A stretch of DNA of 64,000 nucleotides from Hoeflea_A sp965228785 (GTDB lineage: Bacteria > Pseudomonadota > Alphaproteobacteria > Rhizobiales > Rhizobiaceae). Position 1 is the stretch's first letter, and every line of letters begins with the position of its first letter. A program made the position numbers and the translations under genes. The notes under the pieces were generated by a model. The model was not told the DNA's origin. It did no database searches and saw nothing but the letters and a program-made list of their open reading frames with translations. The stretch spans positions 2,294,001 through 2,358,000 of the forward strand of contig CBDDIF010000002.1 of the NCBI GenBank assembly GCA_965228785.1, read 5' to 3'. Below, one piece after another: positions 1-9,600 of this stretch.

Positions 1-467
1 GCATGCCCGATCCGATCCGAAAGGGAGAACTCCGGATAGAGCATTGAAATATTTGCACAATATTCCATATCGGCTCTGCCTCGCCTGAGTGAATTGCCGT
101 TTCTCCATGAGATATTTCAAGTATAAAATATATTCTGTCAAGGCCTGCGGAGCGCGAAGTCGGCGAAATGACGGGCTATAAGGCGTGGATCCAGGCGCTG
201 CAGCAAGGTCTTTCATCAGGCCCGCCAAATAGGCCGCAGTGGCCGGAGCGCTGTGTCTCAACTTCAAATATTTCCGATCAGAACCAACGATGCGCGCGTT
301 GCTCCCGCACTGCAGGATTAAGATTACCAACAAAAAATTCGATCAAGCGGCGCTGTCAAGAGCAGAACCGGCTGTCGCATTTGTTCGGACCCGGTTATAG
401 AGTGGGGGCGCAACCAAATTGCATTCGTGTATAAATGCAAGCAAACAACAAATGGGAGGTTCTCAAA
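1..467. other. Non-coding upstream region of the Liv operon
   Basis: No convincing gene is seen. The short open frames here lack ribosome-binding sites and recognisable domains. The first 150 bases are AT-richer than the rest of the window. The segment presumably carries the promoter of the downstream binding-protein gene, but I could not identify clear -35/-10 hexamers. It may also hold the end of a gene lying outside the window. Confidence 0.5.
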
Positions 468-1652
468 ATGAAAAAACTGCTACTGGCAACGGCCGCCGCG
501 ACCGCACTACTCGCGGGCACCGCAATTGCTGAAGACGTCAAGGTCGGCGTGATCATGGGCTTCACCGGACCGATTGAATCGCTGACACCGGATATGGCCG
601 CGGCCGCCGAACTCGCAATGAAGGAAATCAACGACGCCGGCGGCATCATCGACGGGCATATGCTGGTTCCTGTGCGCGGCGATACGACCTGTGTCGATGC
701 GGCAGCCGCGACGGCCACGGCAGAACGCCTCATCACGTCCGATGGCGTGAAGGCGGTCATGGGCGCGGCATGTTCCGGGGCGACTACCGCAGTCCTGAAC
801 AACGTCGCAAAGCCAAACGGTGTTGTGATGATTTCTCCGTCGTCCACATCCCCGGCGCTCACACAGGTTGAGGACAACGGTCTGTTCTTCCGGACAGCGC
901 CGTCGGATGCGCGGCAGGGTCAAATTGCCGCCGACATCATGCACGACCGTGGTGTGAAGTCGATCGCAATCACCTACACCAACAACGACTACGGCAAGGG
1001 CCTGGCTGAAAACATTGCCAAGAGCTTCGAGGCCGCCGGTGGTAAAGTCACAATCACGGCTGCGCATGAGGACGGCAAAGGCGATTACTCAGCCGAAGTC
1101 GGCGCGCTGGCGCAGGCCGGCGGCGATGTCCTGGTTGTTGCGGGTTACGTCGATCAGGGCGGAAAAGGCATCATTCAGTCATCGATCGATGTGGGTGCGT
1201 TCGAAACCTATTTCCTGCCTGACGGCATGATCGGCGATACGCTGTTCGATACGTTTGGCAGCGATATCGACGGGTCGTACGGAACCATTCCCGGTTCGGA
1301 TAGCCCCGGTGCTGGTACATTCTCGGGCATGGCTGAAACCGCCGGCTTCGCAGTCGGACCCTATACGCTCGAGAGTTATGACGCCGCCGCGCTGATCGCC
1401 CTTGCGATGCAGGCTGCCGGTTCAACCAACAGCGCCGACTTCAAAGACAAGGTCCTCGAAGTGGCTAATGCACCTGGTGAAAAGATCTATCCCGGCGAAC
1501 TCGCCAAGGCCCTTCAGATCCTGAAGGACGGTGGTCAGGTCGACTACGTGGGGGCATCGGCCGTCGAACTGATCGGCCCCGGCGAAAGCGCCGGCAACTA
1601 TCGTGAGTTGGAGGTCAAGGACGGCAAAGACACGACCGTCGGCTACCGCTAA
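468..1652 (+). CDS. Branched-chain amino acid ABC transporter, periplasmic substrate-binding protein (LivJ/LivK type)
   Basis: This is the periplasmic receptor of a HAAT-family importer (leucine/isoleucine/valine or a related amino acid or amide). The chosen ATG at 468 follows GGGAGG; an upstream in-frame ATG at 435 would put a hydrophilic tail ahead of the signal peptide. Residues 1-22 form a Sec signal (MKKLLLAT, cleavage near AIA-ED). The 394-residue product has the two-lobed type-1 periplasmic fold: residues 23-60 contain KVGVIMGFTGPIES, and GAACSGATTAV is the substrate-loop region. The order SBP, two ATPases, two permeases over the next 4 kb is that of a complete Liv operon, although E. 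coli places the permeases first. A hairpin just downstream probably keeps this message more abundant than the rest of the operon. The exact ligand cannot be read from the sequence. Confidence 0.93.
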   Translation: MKKLLLATAAATALLAGTAIAEDVKVGVIMGFTGPIESLTPDMAAAAELAMKEINDAGGIIDGHMLVPVRGDTTCVDAAAATATAERLITSDGVKAVMGAACSGATTAVLNNVAKPNGVVMISPSSTSPALTQVEDNGLFFRTAPSDARQGQIAADIMHDRGVKSIAITYTNNDYGKGLAENIAKSFEAAGGKVTITAAHEDGKGDYSAEVGALAQAGGDVLVVAGYVDQGGKGIIQSSIDVGAFETYFLPDGMIGDTLFDTFGSDIDGSYGTIPGSDSPGAGTFSGMAETAGFAVGPYTLESYDAAALIALAMQAAGSTNSADFKDKVLEVANAPGEKIYPGELAKALQILKDGGQVDYVGASAVELIGPGESAGNYRELEVKDGKDTTVGYR

Positions 1653-1668
1653 AGCCTCCTGAAGACTG

Positions 1669-1696
1669 AAAGGGCCTGCTACGTCAGGCCCTTTTT
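1669..1696 (+). terminator. Rho-independent-type hairpin between the binding protein and ATPase genes
   Basis: A 10-bp perfect stem (AAAGGGCCTG at 1669-1678 with CAGGCCCTTT at 1685-1694), a 6-nt loop and a T run. It lies inside the Liv operon, 18 bases before the next start codon, so it probably acts as a partial terminator or 3' stabiliser that raises the receptor-to-transporter ratio. Confidence 0.85.
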
Positions 1697-1713
1697 CCTA
1701 AGGTCGTCATACC

Positions 1714-2514
1714 ATGATCGTTGTCGAAGACCTGTACAAACACTTCGGCGGCCTGCGCGCCGTCGACGGCGCATCACTGACCATAGAGACCGGGTCAATT
1801 ACCGGACTGATCGGCCCCAATGGTGCCGGCAAAACCACGCTCTTCAATGTGATTGCAGGCCATTTCAAACCGAACTCCGGACGCGTTTTGCTTGACGGTG
1901 AGGACATCACCGGCCTTTCACCGCATGAGCTCTTTTCCAAGGGCCTGCTGCGAACCTTTCAGATCGCTCACGAGTTTTCAACGCTGACCGTGCGGGAAAA
2001 CCTGATGATGGTTCCCGGTGATCAGGCAGGAGAAAGCCTCATCGAGACCTGGTTGAGACCTGGCAAGGTCAAGGATCAGGACCGGGCGGTCGGTGCCAAG
2101 GCCGATGAAGTCATTGAATTCCTTCAAATGGCTCATGTTGCGGACGAGCTGGCCGGCAACCTCTCCGGCGGGCAGAAGAAACTGCTGGAACTTGGTCGCA
2201 CCATGATGGTGGACGCCAAGATCGTCTTCCTTGACGAGGTTGGCGCGGGTGTCAATCGAACGCTGCTCAACACGATCGGGGACGCCATCCTGCGTCTCAA
2301 CAAGGACCGTGGCTATACCTTCTGCATGATTGAGCATGACATGGATTTCATCTCGCGGCTTTGCGATCCGGTCATCTGTATGGCCGAGGGACGCGTGCTG
2401 GCGGAAGGAACCGCCGAGGAAGTGAAGCAAAACGAAGAGGTTATCGAAGCCTATCTGGGAACCGGCCTGAAGAACAAACCGGGCAAAGCCCCCACCCAGG
2501 AGCAGGCATCGTGA
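1714..2514 (+). CDS. livG: Branched-chain amino acid ABC transporter ATP-binding protein LivG
   Basis: Cytoplasmic ATPase subunit of the Liv importer, 266 residues, close to the usual 250-260. The Walker A motif is GPNGAGKTT (about residues 33-41), the ABC signature is LSGGQKKLLELGR (about 150-162) and the H-loop is in CMIEHDMDF. The Walker B region reads IVFLDEVGAGVN: the proline that normally follows the catalytic glutamate (LDEP) is valine here, while Asp and Glu are retained. The stop codon overlaps the GTG start of livF by 4 bases (GTGA), indicating translational coupling. Confidence 0.95.
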   Translation: MIVVEDLYKHFGGLRAVDGASLTIETGSITGLIGPNGAGKTTLFNVIAGHFKPNSGRVLLDGEDITGLSPHELFSKGLLRTFQIAHEFSTLTVRENLMMVPGDQAGESLIETWLRPGKVKDQDRAVGAKADEVIEFLQMAHVADELAGNLSGGQKKLLELGRTMMVDAKIVFLDEVGAGVNRTLLNTIGDAILRLNKDRGYTFCMIEHDMDFISRLCDPVICMAEGRVLAEGTAEEVKQNEEVIEAYLGTGLKNKPGKAPTQEQAS

Positions 2515-3218
2515 GTTTCTTGATCGGTGAAAACATGACCGGTGGCTACGGCGGCGGGGCTGACATCCTGCATGATTGCACGGTGGGCGTTGAGAAAGGC
2601 GAGATCGCGGTCATCGTCGGACCAAATGGGGCCGGAAAATCGACCGCCATGAAGGCTCTCTTCGGGATGCTGAATCTGCGTGAGGGACAGGTCCTCATGG
2701 ATGGAGAAGATATTTCGGATCTGACGCCTCAGGCTCGTGTGCACAAGGGAATGGGTTTTGTGCCGCAGACAAACAATGTGTTTACAGCCATGAGCGTCGA
2801 AGAGAACCTCGAAATGGGCGCCTTTATCCGCGAGGACGATATCGAGGCCACGAAGGAGCAGGTCTTCGATCTTTTCCCGATTTTGAAAGACAAGCGGGCA
2901 CAGCCGGCCGGCGAACTCTCCGGTGGCCAACGCCAACAGGTGGCTGTCGGCCGCGCCCTGATGACGAACCCGGGGGTTCTCATGCTGGACGAACCGACGG
3001 CCGGCGTTTCTCCCATCGTGATGGATGAACTCTTCGACCGCATCATCGAGATTGCCAAAACCGGCATCGCCATCCTGATGGTGGAGCAGAATGCCAAACA
3101 AGCCCTCAACATCGCCGACAAGGGATATGTGCTGGTACAGGGTGCAAACCGCTTTACCGACACTGGTGAAGCCTTGATGGCAAACCCGGACGTTCGGCGT
3201 TCGTTCCTGGGAGGCTGA
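2511..3218 (+). CDS. livF: Branched-chain amino acid ABC transporter ATP-binding protein LivF
   Basis: Second ATPase of the heterodimeric Liv engine, 235 residues. The start is the GTG at 2511, overlapping the livG stop; a longer open frame runs upstream inside livG but is only a shadow. Motifs are Walker A GPNGAGKST (about 36-44), signature LSGGQRQQVAVGRALM (about 140), Walker B VLMLDEPTAGVSP with the normal proline, and H-loop ILMVEQN. LivF proteins typically carry EQN where LivG carries EHD, which supports the assignment. Two bases separate it from livH. Confidence 0.95.
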   Translation: MSFLIGENMTGGYGGGADILHDCTVGVEKGEIAVIVGPNGAGKSTAMKALFGMLNLREGQVLMDGEDISDLTPQARVHKGMGFVPQTNNVFTAMSVEENLEMGAFIREDDIEATKEQVFDLFPILKDKRAQPAGELSGGQRQQVAVGRALMTNPGVLMLDEPTAGVSPIVMDELFDRIIEIAKTGIAILMVEQNAKQALNIADKGYVLVQGANRFTDTGEALMANPDVRRSFLGG

Positions 3219-3220
3219 CC

Positions 3221-4234
3221 ATGACAGATGTCCTCAACAGCCTTGTTCTGCTGGCCAATTTCATCATCGTTCCCGGACTGACCTATGCATGTCAGCTCGC
3301 TCTTGGTGCACTGGGTGTGACGCTGATTTACGCGGTCTTGAGGTTCTCGAATTTCGCCCATGGCGAAACCATGGCCTTCGGCACCATGATCACCATTTTG
3401 GTGACCTGGGCTCTGCAAGCCATGGGCATCACCCTTGGTTTTCTACCGACCGCCCTGCTCGCTTTGCCGATCGGTATTGCCGCAACCATTGCCCTTTGCG
3501 TCGTGACCGACAAACTGGTCTACCAGTCCTATCGCAGGAAGCGTTCCAGCTCGCTAATTTTCCTGATTGCCTCGCTTGGCGTCATGTTTATCTACAACGG
3601 ACTTGTGCGCTTTGTTATCGGCCCGGGCGACCAACGTTTTTTCGATGGTGAACGCTTCATCATCCGGGTGCGCGAATTCAGGGAAATCACTGGGCTCGAC
3701 GAAGGACTGGCGTTCAGAACCACGCAGGGTGTGACGATTATCGTGACGATCATTGTCGTCGCGCTGCTCTTCTGGTTCCTGATGCGCACCAAGACCGGCA
3801 AATCCATGCGGGCCTATTCGAACAACGAGGACCTGGCGCTTCTCTCCGGCATCAATCCCGACCGGGTCGTCATGATCTCCTGGGTTCTGGCTGCGACACT
3901 GGCCACCATCGCCGGCACGCTTTACGGACTCGACAAGAGTTTCAAACCCTTCACCTACCTGCAGATTCTGTTGCCGATTTTTGCGGCCGCCATCGTCGGC
4001 GGCCTTGGCAATCCGATTGGCGCGATCGCAGGCGGTTTCGTTATCGCCTTCTCGGAAGTCGGCCTGACATTCGCGTATCGCAAATTCCTCGCCTATCTCG
4101 TACCGCCGGAATGGGCGCCCGAGGGTCTGGTCCAGTTCTTGTCGACAGACTACAAATTCGGCGTCTCGTTCGCCATTCTGGTGATCGTTCTGCTGGTGAG
4201 ACCGACGGGGATCTTTCGGGGGCAGACGATATGA
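3221..4234 (+). CDS. livH: Branched-chain amino acid ABC transporter permease LivH
   Basis: Inner-membrane permease of 337 residues, with about eight hydrophobic helices. It carries the family segment GALGVTLIYAVLRFSNFAHG near residue 30 and an LGNPIGAIAGGF motif in the C-terminal third. The cytoplasmic ATPase-contact loop is probably around MRAYSNNEDLALLSGINPDR. It overlaps livM by 4 bases (ATGA), so the two permeases are likely made in equal amounts. Confidence 0.93.
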   Translation: MTDVLNSLVLLANFIIVPGLTYACQLALGALGVTLIYAVLRFSNFAHGETMAFGTMITILVTWALQAMGITLGFLPTALLALPIGIAATIALCVVTDKLVYQSYRRKRSSSLIFLIASLGVMFIYNGLVRFVIGPGDQRFFDGERFIIRVREFREITGLDEGLAFRTTQGVTIIVTIIVVALLFWFLMRTKTGKSMRAYSNNEDLALLSGINPDRVVMISWVLAATLATIAGTLYGLDKSFKPFTYLQILLPIFAAAIVGGLGNPIGAIAGGFVIAFSEVGLTFAYRKFLAYLVPPEWAPEGLVQFLSTDYKFGVSFAILVIVLLVRPTGIFRGQTI

Positions 4235-5541
4235 CTGGATTGACCGGCTCGACCCGCAATGTCGTGTATTTTGCCATCATGGCCGCCCTTTTCGTTGCCG
4301 TCGGTTACCTGCAAAGCTGGTCGCTTTCGCTCGCGATCCTCAATCTGTGCCTGATTTCGGCAATCATGGCGCTCGGCGTGAACATTCAGTGGGGATATGC
4401 CGGCCTGTTCAACGTGGGCATCATGGGTTTTGCCGCTCTAGGAGGTGTTGCGGCGGTACTGGTTTCGATTTCCCCTGTTCCGAATGCCATTGCCGCTGGC
4501 GGATCCGGCATCCTGCTTGCGTTCATCTCAGTCGTGGTGATGATTGGCGCTATCATACTGGTGCGGCGATTCCTGACGGGCGGCCTGCGGACGCTCTCCA
4601 CCGTCGCCGTCTGCGTCGTCGGCTACTTCTACGCCAGATACTTCTATTTGCCTGCGGCAGCCGCAATCGAGGCGGTGGATCCGGCTTTGACAGGCAATAT
4701 TGGCGGGCTCGGTCTACCGATCATCATCTCCTGGTTCATTGGCGGAGTGTTTGCAGCGGGAGCTGCCTGGGTCGTCGGAAAGGTCACTCTTGGACTTCGG
4801 TCCGACTATCTCGCCATTGCCACGCTTGGCATCTCTGAGATCATCATCGCGGTGTTGAAGAACGAGGACTGGCTGACGCGTGGCGTCAAGAACGTGACCG
4901 GTCTGCCGCGGCCCGTGCCATACGAGATCGACATTCAGAACTCGCCTTATTTCCAGGCGCTGGCGGACGATTGGGGGCTCGCGATCGTCGAGCTGTCTTC
5001 GACCGTTGTGAAGCTGAGCTACGCCGGGTTGTTTCTGGTGGTGTTGCTGATCATCATGTGGCTCTCACAAAGGGCGTTGAACTCGCCATGGGGCCGGATG
5101 ATGCGGGCTATCCGCGACAATGAAACCGCCGCCGAAGCAATGGGCAAGGACGTCAAGGGCAGGCACCTGCAGGTCTTCATACTCGGATCTGCAGTTGTCG
5201 GCATTGCCGGCGCCATGCTGACCACGCTTGATGGCCAATTCACGCCAACGACCTACCAGCCGCTCAGGTTCACGTTCCTGATCTGGGTGATGGTCATCGT
5301 CGGAGGCTCCGGTAACAACTGGGGCGCCGTACTGGGCGGCTTTGTCATCTGGTTCTTCTGGGTCGAAGCCGAGCCCATCGGCCTGTGGCTGATGCAACTG
5401 GTGACATCGGGCATGGCCGAAGACAGTGCACTGCGGGCCCATCTTCTGGAAAGCGCAGCCCACATGCGTCTGATGACAATGGGCATCATCCTGCTTCTGG
5501 TGCTGAACTTTTCGCCAAAGGGCCTCATACCCGAACGCTGA
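4231..5541 (+). CDS. livM: Branched-chain amino acid ABC transporter permease LivM
   Basis: Partner permease of LivH, 436 residues from the ATG at 4231; the open frame extends upstream inside livH but the ATGA overlap fits this start. It is highly hydrophobic, with about ten helices. Family segments are NIQWGYAGLFNVGIMGFAAL near residue 50, the coupling loop MMRAIRDNETAAEAMGKD, and VIVGGSGNNWGAVLGGF. It ends with FSPKGLIPER, typical of LivM, which commonly ends in P-x-GL-x-P. It is the last gene of the Liv unit; no clear terminator is seen in the 87 bases before the tRNA. Confidence 0.93.
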   Translation: MTGLTGSTRNVVYFAIMAALFVAVGYLQSWSLSLAILNLCLISAIMALGVNIQWGYAGLFNVGIMGFAALGGVAAVLVSISPVPNAIAAGGSGILLAFISVVVMIGAIILVRRFLTGGLRTLSTVAVCVVGYFYARYFYLPAAAAIEAVDPALTGNIGGLGLPIIISWFIGGVFAAGAAWVVGKVTLGLRSDYLAIATLGISEIIIAVLKNEDWLTRGVKNVTGLPRPVPYEIDIQNSPYFQALADDWGLAIVELSSTVVKLSYAGLFLVVLLIIMWLSQRALNSPWGRMMRAIRDNETAAEAMGKDVKGRHLQVFILGSAVVGIAGAMLTTLDGQFTPTTYQPLRFTFLIWVMVIVGGSGNNWGAVLGGFVIWFFWVEAEPIGLWLMQLVTSGMAEDSALRAHLLESAAHMRLMTMGIILLLVLNFSPKGLIPER

Positions 5542-5628
5542 CGAGGCCTCAGCTAACTCGGAACCACGGCTCGGGTTGACGGGTGTCAGGGACCTTCGGT
5601 GTTACAGGATCGGGTTTTTGCTGTTGAA

Positions 5629-5705
5629 TGGTACGGTTGGGTGGGTTTGAACCACCGACCTCTGGATCCACAATCCAGCGCTCTAACCAGCTGAGCTACA
5701 ACCGC
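5629..5705 (-). tRNA. tRNA-His (anticodon GTG), CCA encoded
   Basis: On the minus strand the sequence folds as a full cloverleaf. The acceptor stem GCGGTTG pairs with CAACCGT (one G-U pair at the end), the D-arm begins AGCTCAGCTGG, the anticodon stem/loop contains GGATTGTGGATCC with anticodon GTG, and the T-arm carries GGTTCAAACC. The 3' CCA is encoded at 5629-5631. The discriminator is A73 and no extra C73 partner for a G-1 is present. That is the known variant of a subset of Alphaproteobacteria; most bacteria have C73 with G-1. Confidence 0.96.
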
Positions 5706-5782
5706 ACGATCAGCGTCGTCGCTGAGGGCGTGACATACGGCGATGCGGTGATTTTTGCAAGGGGTCTCGAACCCCGGACAAG

Positions 5783-5809
5783 AAAAAAGCCGGGCATGCA
5801 CCCGGCTTT
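5783..5809 (-). terminator. Terminator of the phasin gene
   Basis: A nine-pair hairpin (AAAGCCGGG at 5786-5794 with CCCGGCTTT at 5801-5809, loop CATGCA) is followed in the minus direction by a T run. It lies 29 bases past the phasin stop codon and separates that gene from tRNA-His. Confidence 0.8.
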
Positions 5810-5837
5810 CTGTATGTCCCCACTACCGGCTTGCGGG

Positions 5838-6293
5838 TCAGGCGACCGTGATGGTCTTTGCAGCTTTTTCGTAAGCAGCCTTGCCCGGCTTCGAGACGTC
5901 TTCAGCTACCTTGCGAACAGCTTCCTGGAGGTCCTTTGCCTGATCGACAGCGGCTTCGGCCTGGCTGCGCAGGAACGAGCTCTGCAGTTCGAACAGTTCG
6001 GCGGCGCTCTTGACACCGAGCAGAGCTTCGAAGTGGGTCAGCGAGCTGTCTGCATTGGTGCGGATCGTGTCGATTGCCTTGAGACCAAGCTCGACGCTGC
6101 CAGCCTGTGCGGTTTCGAACGTCTGCTCGACGGTCTTGGTGGCATCTTCGGTGGCGGTCTTCAGCTTGGCGTAAGCGTCCTTCGACTGGACCAGGCCCTT
6201 TTCAGCGAAATCACGGTAGGATTCGGTGAAGGTCGAGGGGTCGAAAGCGGCGAATGCGAAAGCGTCCGGGGTTGCGGTCTTTTTGGTAGCCAT
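5838..6293 (-). CDS. Phasin (polyhydroxyalkanoate granule-associated protein)
   Basis: A small helical, amphipathic protein of 151 residues expected to coat PHA/PHB granules. The ATG at 6293 is preceded by AGGAG (7-nt spacing); an upstream in-frame ATG at 6398 lies in the operator region and is unlikely. The N-terminus MATKKTATPDAFAFAAFD leads to a phasin-2 type body with heptad-like alanine/leucine repeats and an Ala/Lys-rich C-terminus. No signal peptide or transmembrane helix. A strong dyad resembling PhaR sites lies about 80 bases upstream, and acetoacetyl-CoA synthetase lies elsewhere in the window, so PHB turnover is probably active in this organism. Confidence 0.88.
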   Translation of the reverse strand: MATKKTATPDAFAFAAFDPSTFTESYRDFAEKGLVQSKDAYAKLKTATEDATKTVEQTFETAQAGSVELGLKAIDTIRTNADSSLTHFEALLGVKSAAELFELQSSFLRSQAEAAVDQAKDLQEAVRKVAEDVSKPGKAAYEKAAKTITVA

Positions 6294-6372
6294 AATAGCG
6301 CTCCTTTTGTGTGGGCCCTCTTGGAGGCACCCTTGCTGATGAATGACTTCGGAGCCTACATAGTGCAAACTT

Positions 6373-6405
6373 TTGTGCATTGCAACAATTTTTTGCACTG
6401 CACAA
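6373..6405. promoter_or_regulatory. Dyad operator upstream of the phasin gene (PhaR-like)
   Basis: Two 13-base arms in inverted orientation, TTGTGCATTGCAA (6373-6385) and TTGCACTGCACAA (6393-6405), with a 7-base spacer and one mismatch between arms. The TGC-N3-GCA core is the type of sequence bound by the PHB regulator PhaR (AniA) in alphaproteobacteria. The second arm and its T run (16 bases, 6389-6404) recur exactly upstream of zwf at 47379-47394. Confidence 0.7.
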
Positions 6406-6625
6406 TTTCCGTTAACCCTTTTGGCAGGAAAGGCAGGACAAACACGGCCTCCAACTGGACCGTGACAGCGTTGCGATTTATTAACGAAATCTTAATAATA
6501 ACAGCCGGGTTTCGGGTGGATCGACCGGTCCCCCGAGGCCCGGACAAAAACCGAAGCGACATTTGCTTGGAGACGGAACGGGGCTCGCATCCGCAACCCC
6601 GTGATCGAAAAATTCGGGACGAAGC

Positions 6626-9600
6626 ATGCCGACGGGGCAATACCCATTCATAGACATTGCGGTGCATGAGGAGGTACGCGAACGCTTTGCAGCGGGCGAT
6701 GCCGTTGTCGTGTTGTCGCAATCGTTGCGCGATGTCCTGTGGGTGAATGGCCCTGGCGCGAGCCTGTTCGGCCACGAGGGAATTTACGACTTCATGGATG
6801 CCGGGCTCAGTTCGTCTACGGCGTCTTTCCGCCAGATCGAGGCCGCTGCACGATCGCTGCTCGATATTGCCGGGCGGCCGCGTCAGGGCTTTGTCATGCG
6901 CACCGGATCGGGGTTCCGGCGTCCGGTCGTGCCAGCCATCATGCAACGCATTCGGCTGGCCGATGGCAACCATGCGCTGCTCCTGACCGCAGGACTGGCG
7001 GCGCCCGCGACTACGGCGGAAGACCAGGCCGCCAATATCATCAACGGCTTTGCCGAGATGGATACCCACGCCGCCGTCCTTGGACCCGAAGGCGATATCC
7101 TGAAAGCCACGCCGTCCTTTGCCCGGCTCAATGTCGATGCCACAGTTCGAGCGCAGATCGTGCGCGAGGTTGCGGCAGAACAGGACCGGCTGATCAAGCA
7201 GCCAGTGCGCACGGCACTCGGATACCTGCCCGCGGCGATCGCCCGCATCACCGACGAATTGCATTTGTTGATCGCAGTCGAAATGTCGATCGGCAACCTG
7301 GACCCTGCACCGCAGGAATCCGATGGGCAACAGACGGACGTGAAAACCGAGCCGGACGTGGCACCGGGCAAGGTACCGGCACCGGAACCTTCCGTTCTCA
7401 ATCTGACGCAGCGACCGGAGGAACCTGTTTCGGACGAAGACCGCTCCGAACAAACCGGTGAGGTTCAGGATCAGGATCAGGACGACATCGCCGAAGAAAA
7501 CACGCGCCCCGAGCGAAAGCTAGATCCGGTAGCGACGCAGAGCTTCGTGTTCAACCCGCGCAAGCGCCCGGTTCGTTTCGTTTGGAAAATCGATGATCGC
7601 GGCATTTTCAGCGAGATCTCCAAGGAGTTCGCGGAAACGGTCGGCCCCAATGCCGCCGATATCGAGGGTCGCAAGTTCGCCGATGTCGCGCAAGTCTTCA
7701 ACATCGACCCCGACCATACGATCACCGACCTCCTGCGCAAGCGCGACACCTGGTCGGGCAAAACCGTCTACTGGCCGGTGCAAGGCACCGATCTGCGCGT
7801 GCCGGTCGATCTTGCAGCGTTGCCGACCTACTCACGGGACCGTGAATTCGACGGCTTTCGCGGGTTCGGTATCGTACGCTCCAGTGACGCCGAGGGAGAC
7901 CCGGAGAGCATTGGACTGGCACTGGTCGATAATCTGGGGGCGCCAGGCCCCTTTGATCAGAAGCCTGAAGATCCGGTCGAGGACTTCGCGAACGAGGCCA
8001 AACTCCTTCCCCCTCCGGACAATGAAGAGTCGACGCCGGAGACTGAAACCCCGTCGGTCGAGGACAATGATTCGACTGCCGATGATGAGACCCCTGCGCT
8101 CGACATAAGCCAGTCACCCGGTCGCCGTCAGTCCGATAAGGTCATTCGCCTGGAGGAACGGCGCAGCCGCACGCGCGAAGGGCTGACATCGTCCGAGAAG
8201 CAGGCTTTCAACGAGATCGCCAAGAGACTGGGACAGGAGGGGGCCGACGAGGAGCCTGAGCCGCCTACCCCGTTCGGCAAGCGGACGGAACCACCTCTGG
8301 ATGAAGACCAAGCGGACGACGGCTTCGAATCAAACTCGCTTACCGAACCGACGGAAACTGACGGGCACTCTGACGACAATATCGTCGAACCGAATGGTCC
8401 GGCCGAGGAAGTTGAAGACAGACCGGCTGATGTCTTCGCCGAAACGCAGAGCAGCGAGGACACACCGACCGACGATAAAGCTGCGGAGGACCAGAAGCGG
8501 ACCCAATCGCTGACTCCGGAAATTTTGGAAATGCTGCCGACGCCGATCGTTGTGCATGACGGTTCCGACATTTTCTACATCAACGAGGAATTCCGCCTGC
8601 TGACCGGTTATCTGTCGACAAGCCAGTTGAACGAGGCGGGTGGCCTCAATGTTCTCTTCAGCGGGCGCGAGGCGGCCAATGATGGCGGACCGGCCGTTAA
8701 CGGCTCAGGCCGTCTGACCCTGCATCTGGCCGACGCCAGCACCATCTCGGTGCGCGCCCGATTGCGCTCTGTCGATTGGCAGGACGGTCGCGCGCTGATG
8801 CTGGCTTTGTCGGATGTCTCCGGTGACCGAGGCCGGGACGATGCCGAAGACAAAGGGTCCGAAAGCACTGCGCTCCAGGTTGAGGTCGACGAGTTGCGTT
8901 CGATCCTCGAGACGGCAACCGACGGCGTCGTTCTGATCGGCGATGATGGCATCATCCGTTCGATGAACCGTTCAGCTGCGGCCCTGTTCGACTACGACGA
9001 CAACGACACGCGCGGCCGGCCCTTTGCCATGCTGTTTGCCCATGAAAGCCAGCGCGCCGTGCAGGACTATCTCTCCAGCCTGACCGGCGCCGGCGTCGCC
9101 AGCGTGCTCAATGACGGGCGCGAAGTCATCGGCCGCGAGGCGTCCGGGGGCTTTCTCCCTCTGTTTATGACAATCGGCCACCTGTCTGGCTCCAATGGCC
9201 ATTGCGCGGTGATGCGCGATATCACCCAGTGGAAACGCGCCGAGGAAGAATTGCGGGACGCCAAGCTGGAGGCGGAAAACGCCAGCTCACTCAAGAGCGA
9301 GTTCCTGGCCCGCGTCAGCCACGAGATCCGTACGCCCCTCAACGCCATCATCGGCTTTTCCGAGCTAATGGCTGAAGAGCGTTTCGGGCCGATCGGCAGC
9401 CAGCGCTATGTGGAATATGCCCACGATATCGGCCGCTCCGGCAAGCACGTGCTCGACATCGTCAATGACCTGCTCGACATCTCGAAGATCGAGGCTGGCG
9501 AACAGGAACTCGACTTTCAGGCCGTGTCGCTCAACCGGGCTCTGCTTGATGCCGTATCGATCCTGCAGCCGCAGGCCAATAGCCAGCGGGTGATCGTACG

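Noticed and set aside
5561..5780. A second tRNA or an attachment site next to tRNA-His
   Set aside because: Only one cloverleaf is seen and no repeat of the tRNA 3' end or integrase gene was found nearby.
6356..7453. A 365-residue minus-strand open frame opposite the large histidine kinase
   Set aside because: Low-complexity Arg-rich translation, no ribosome-binding site, no family; shadow of the kinase gene.
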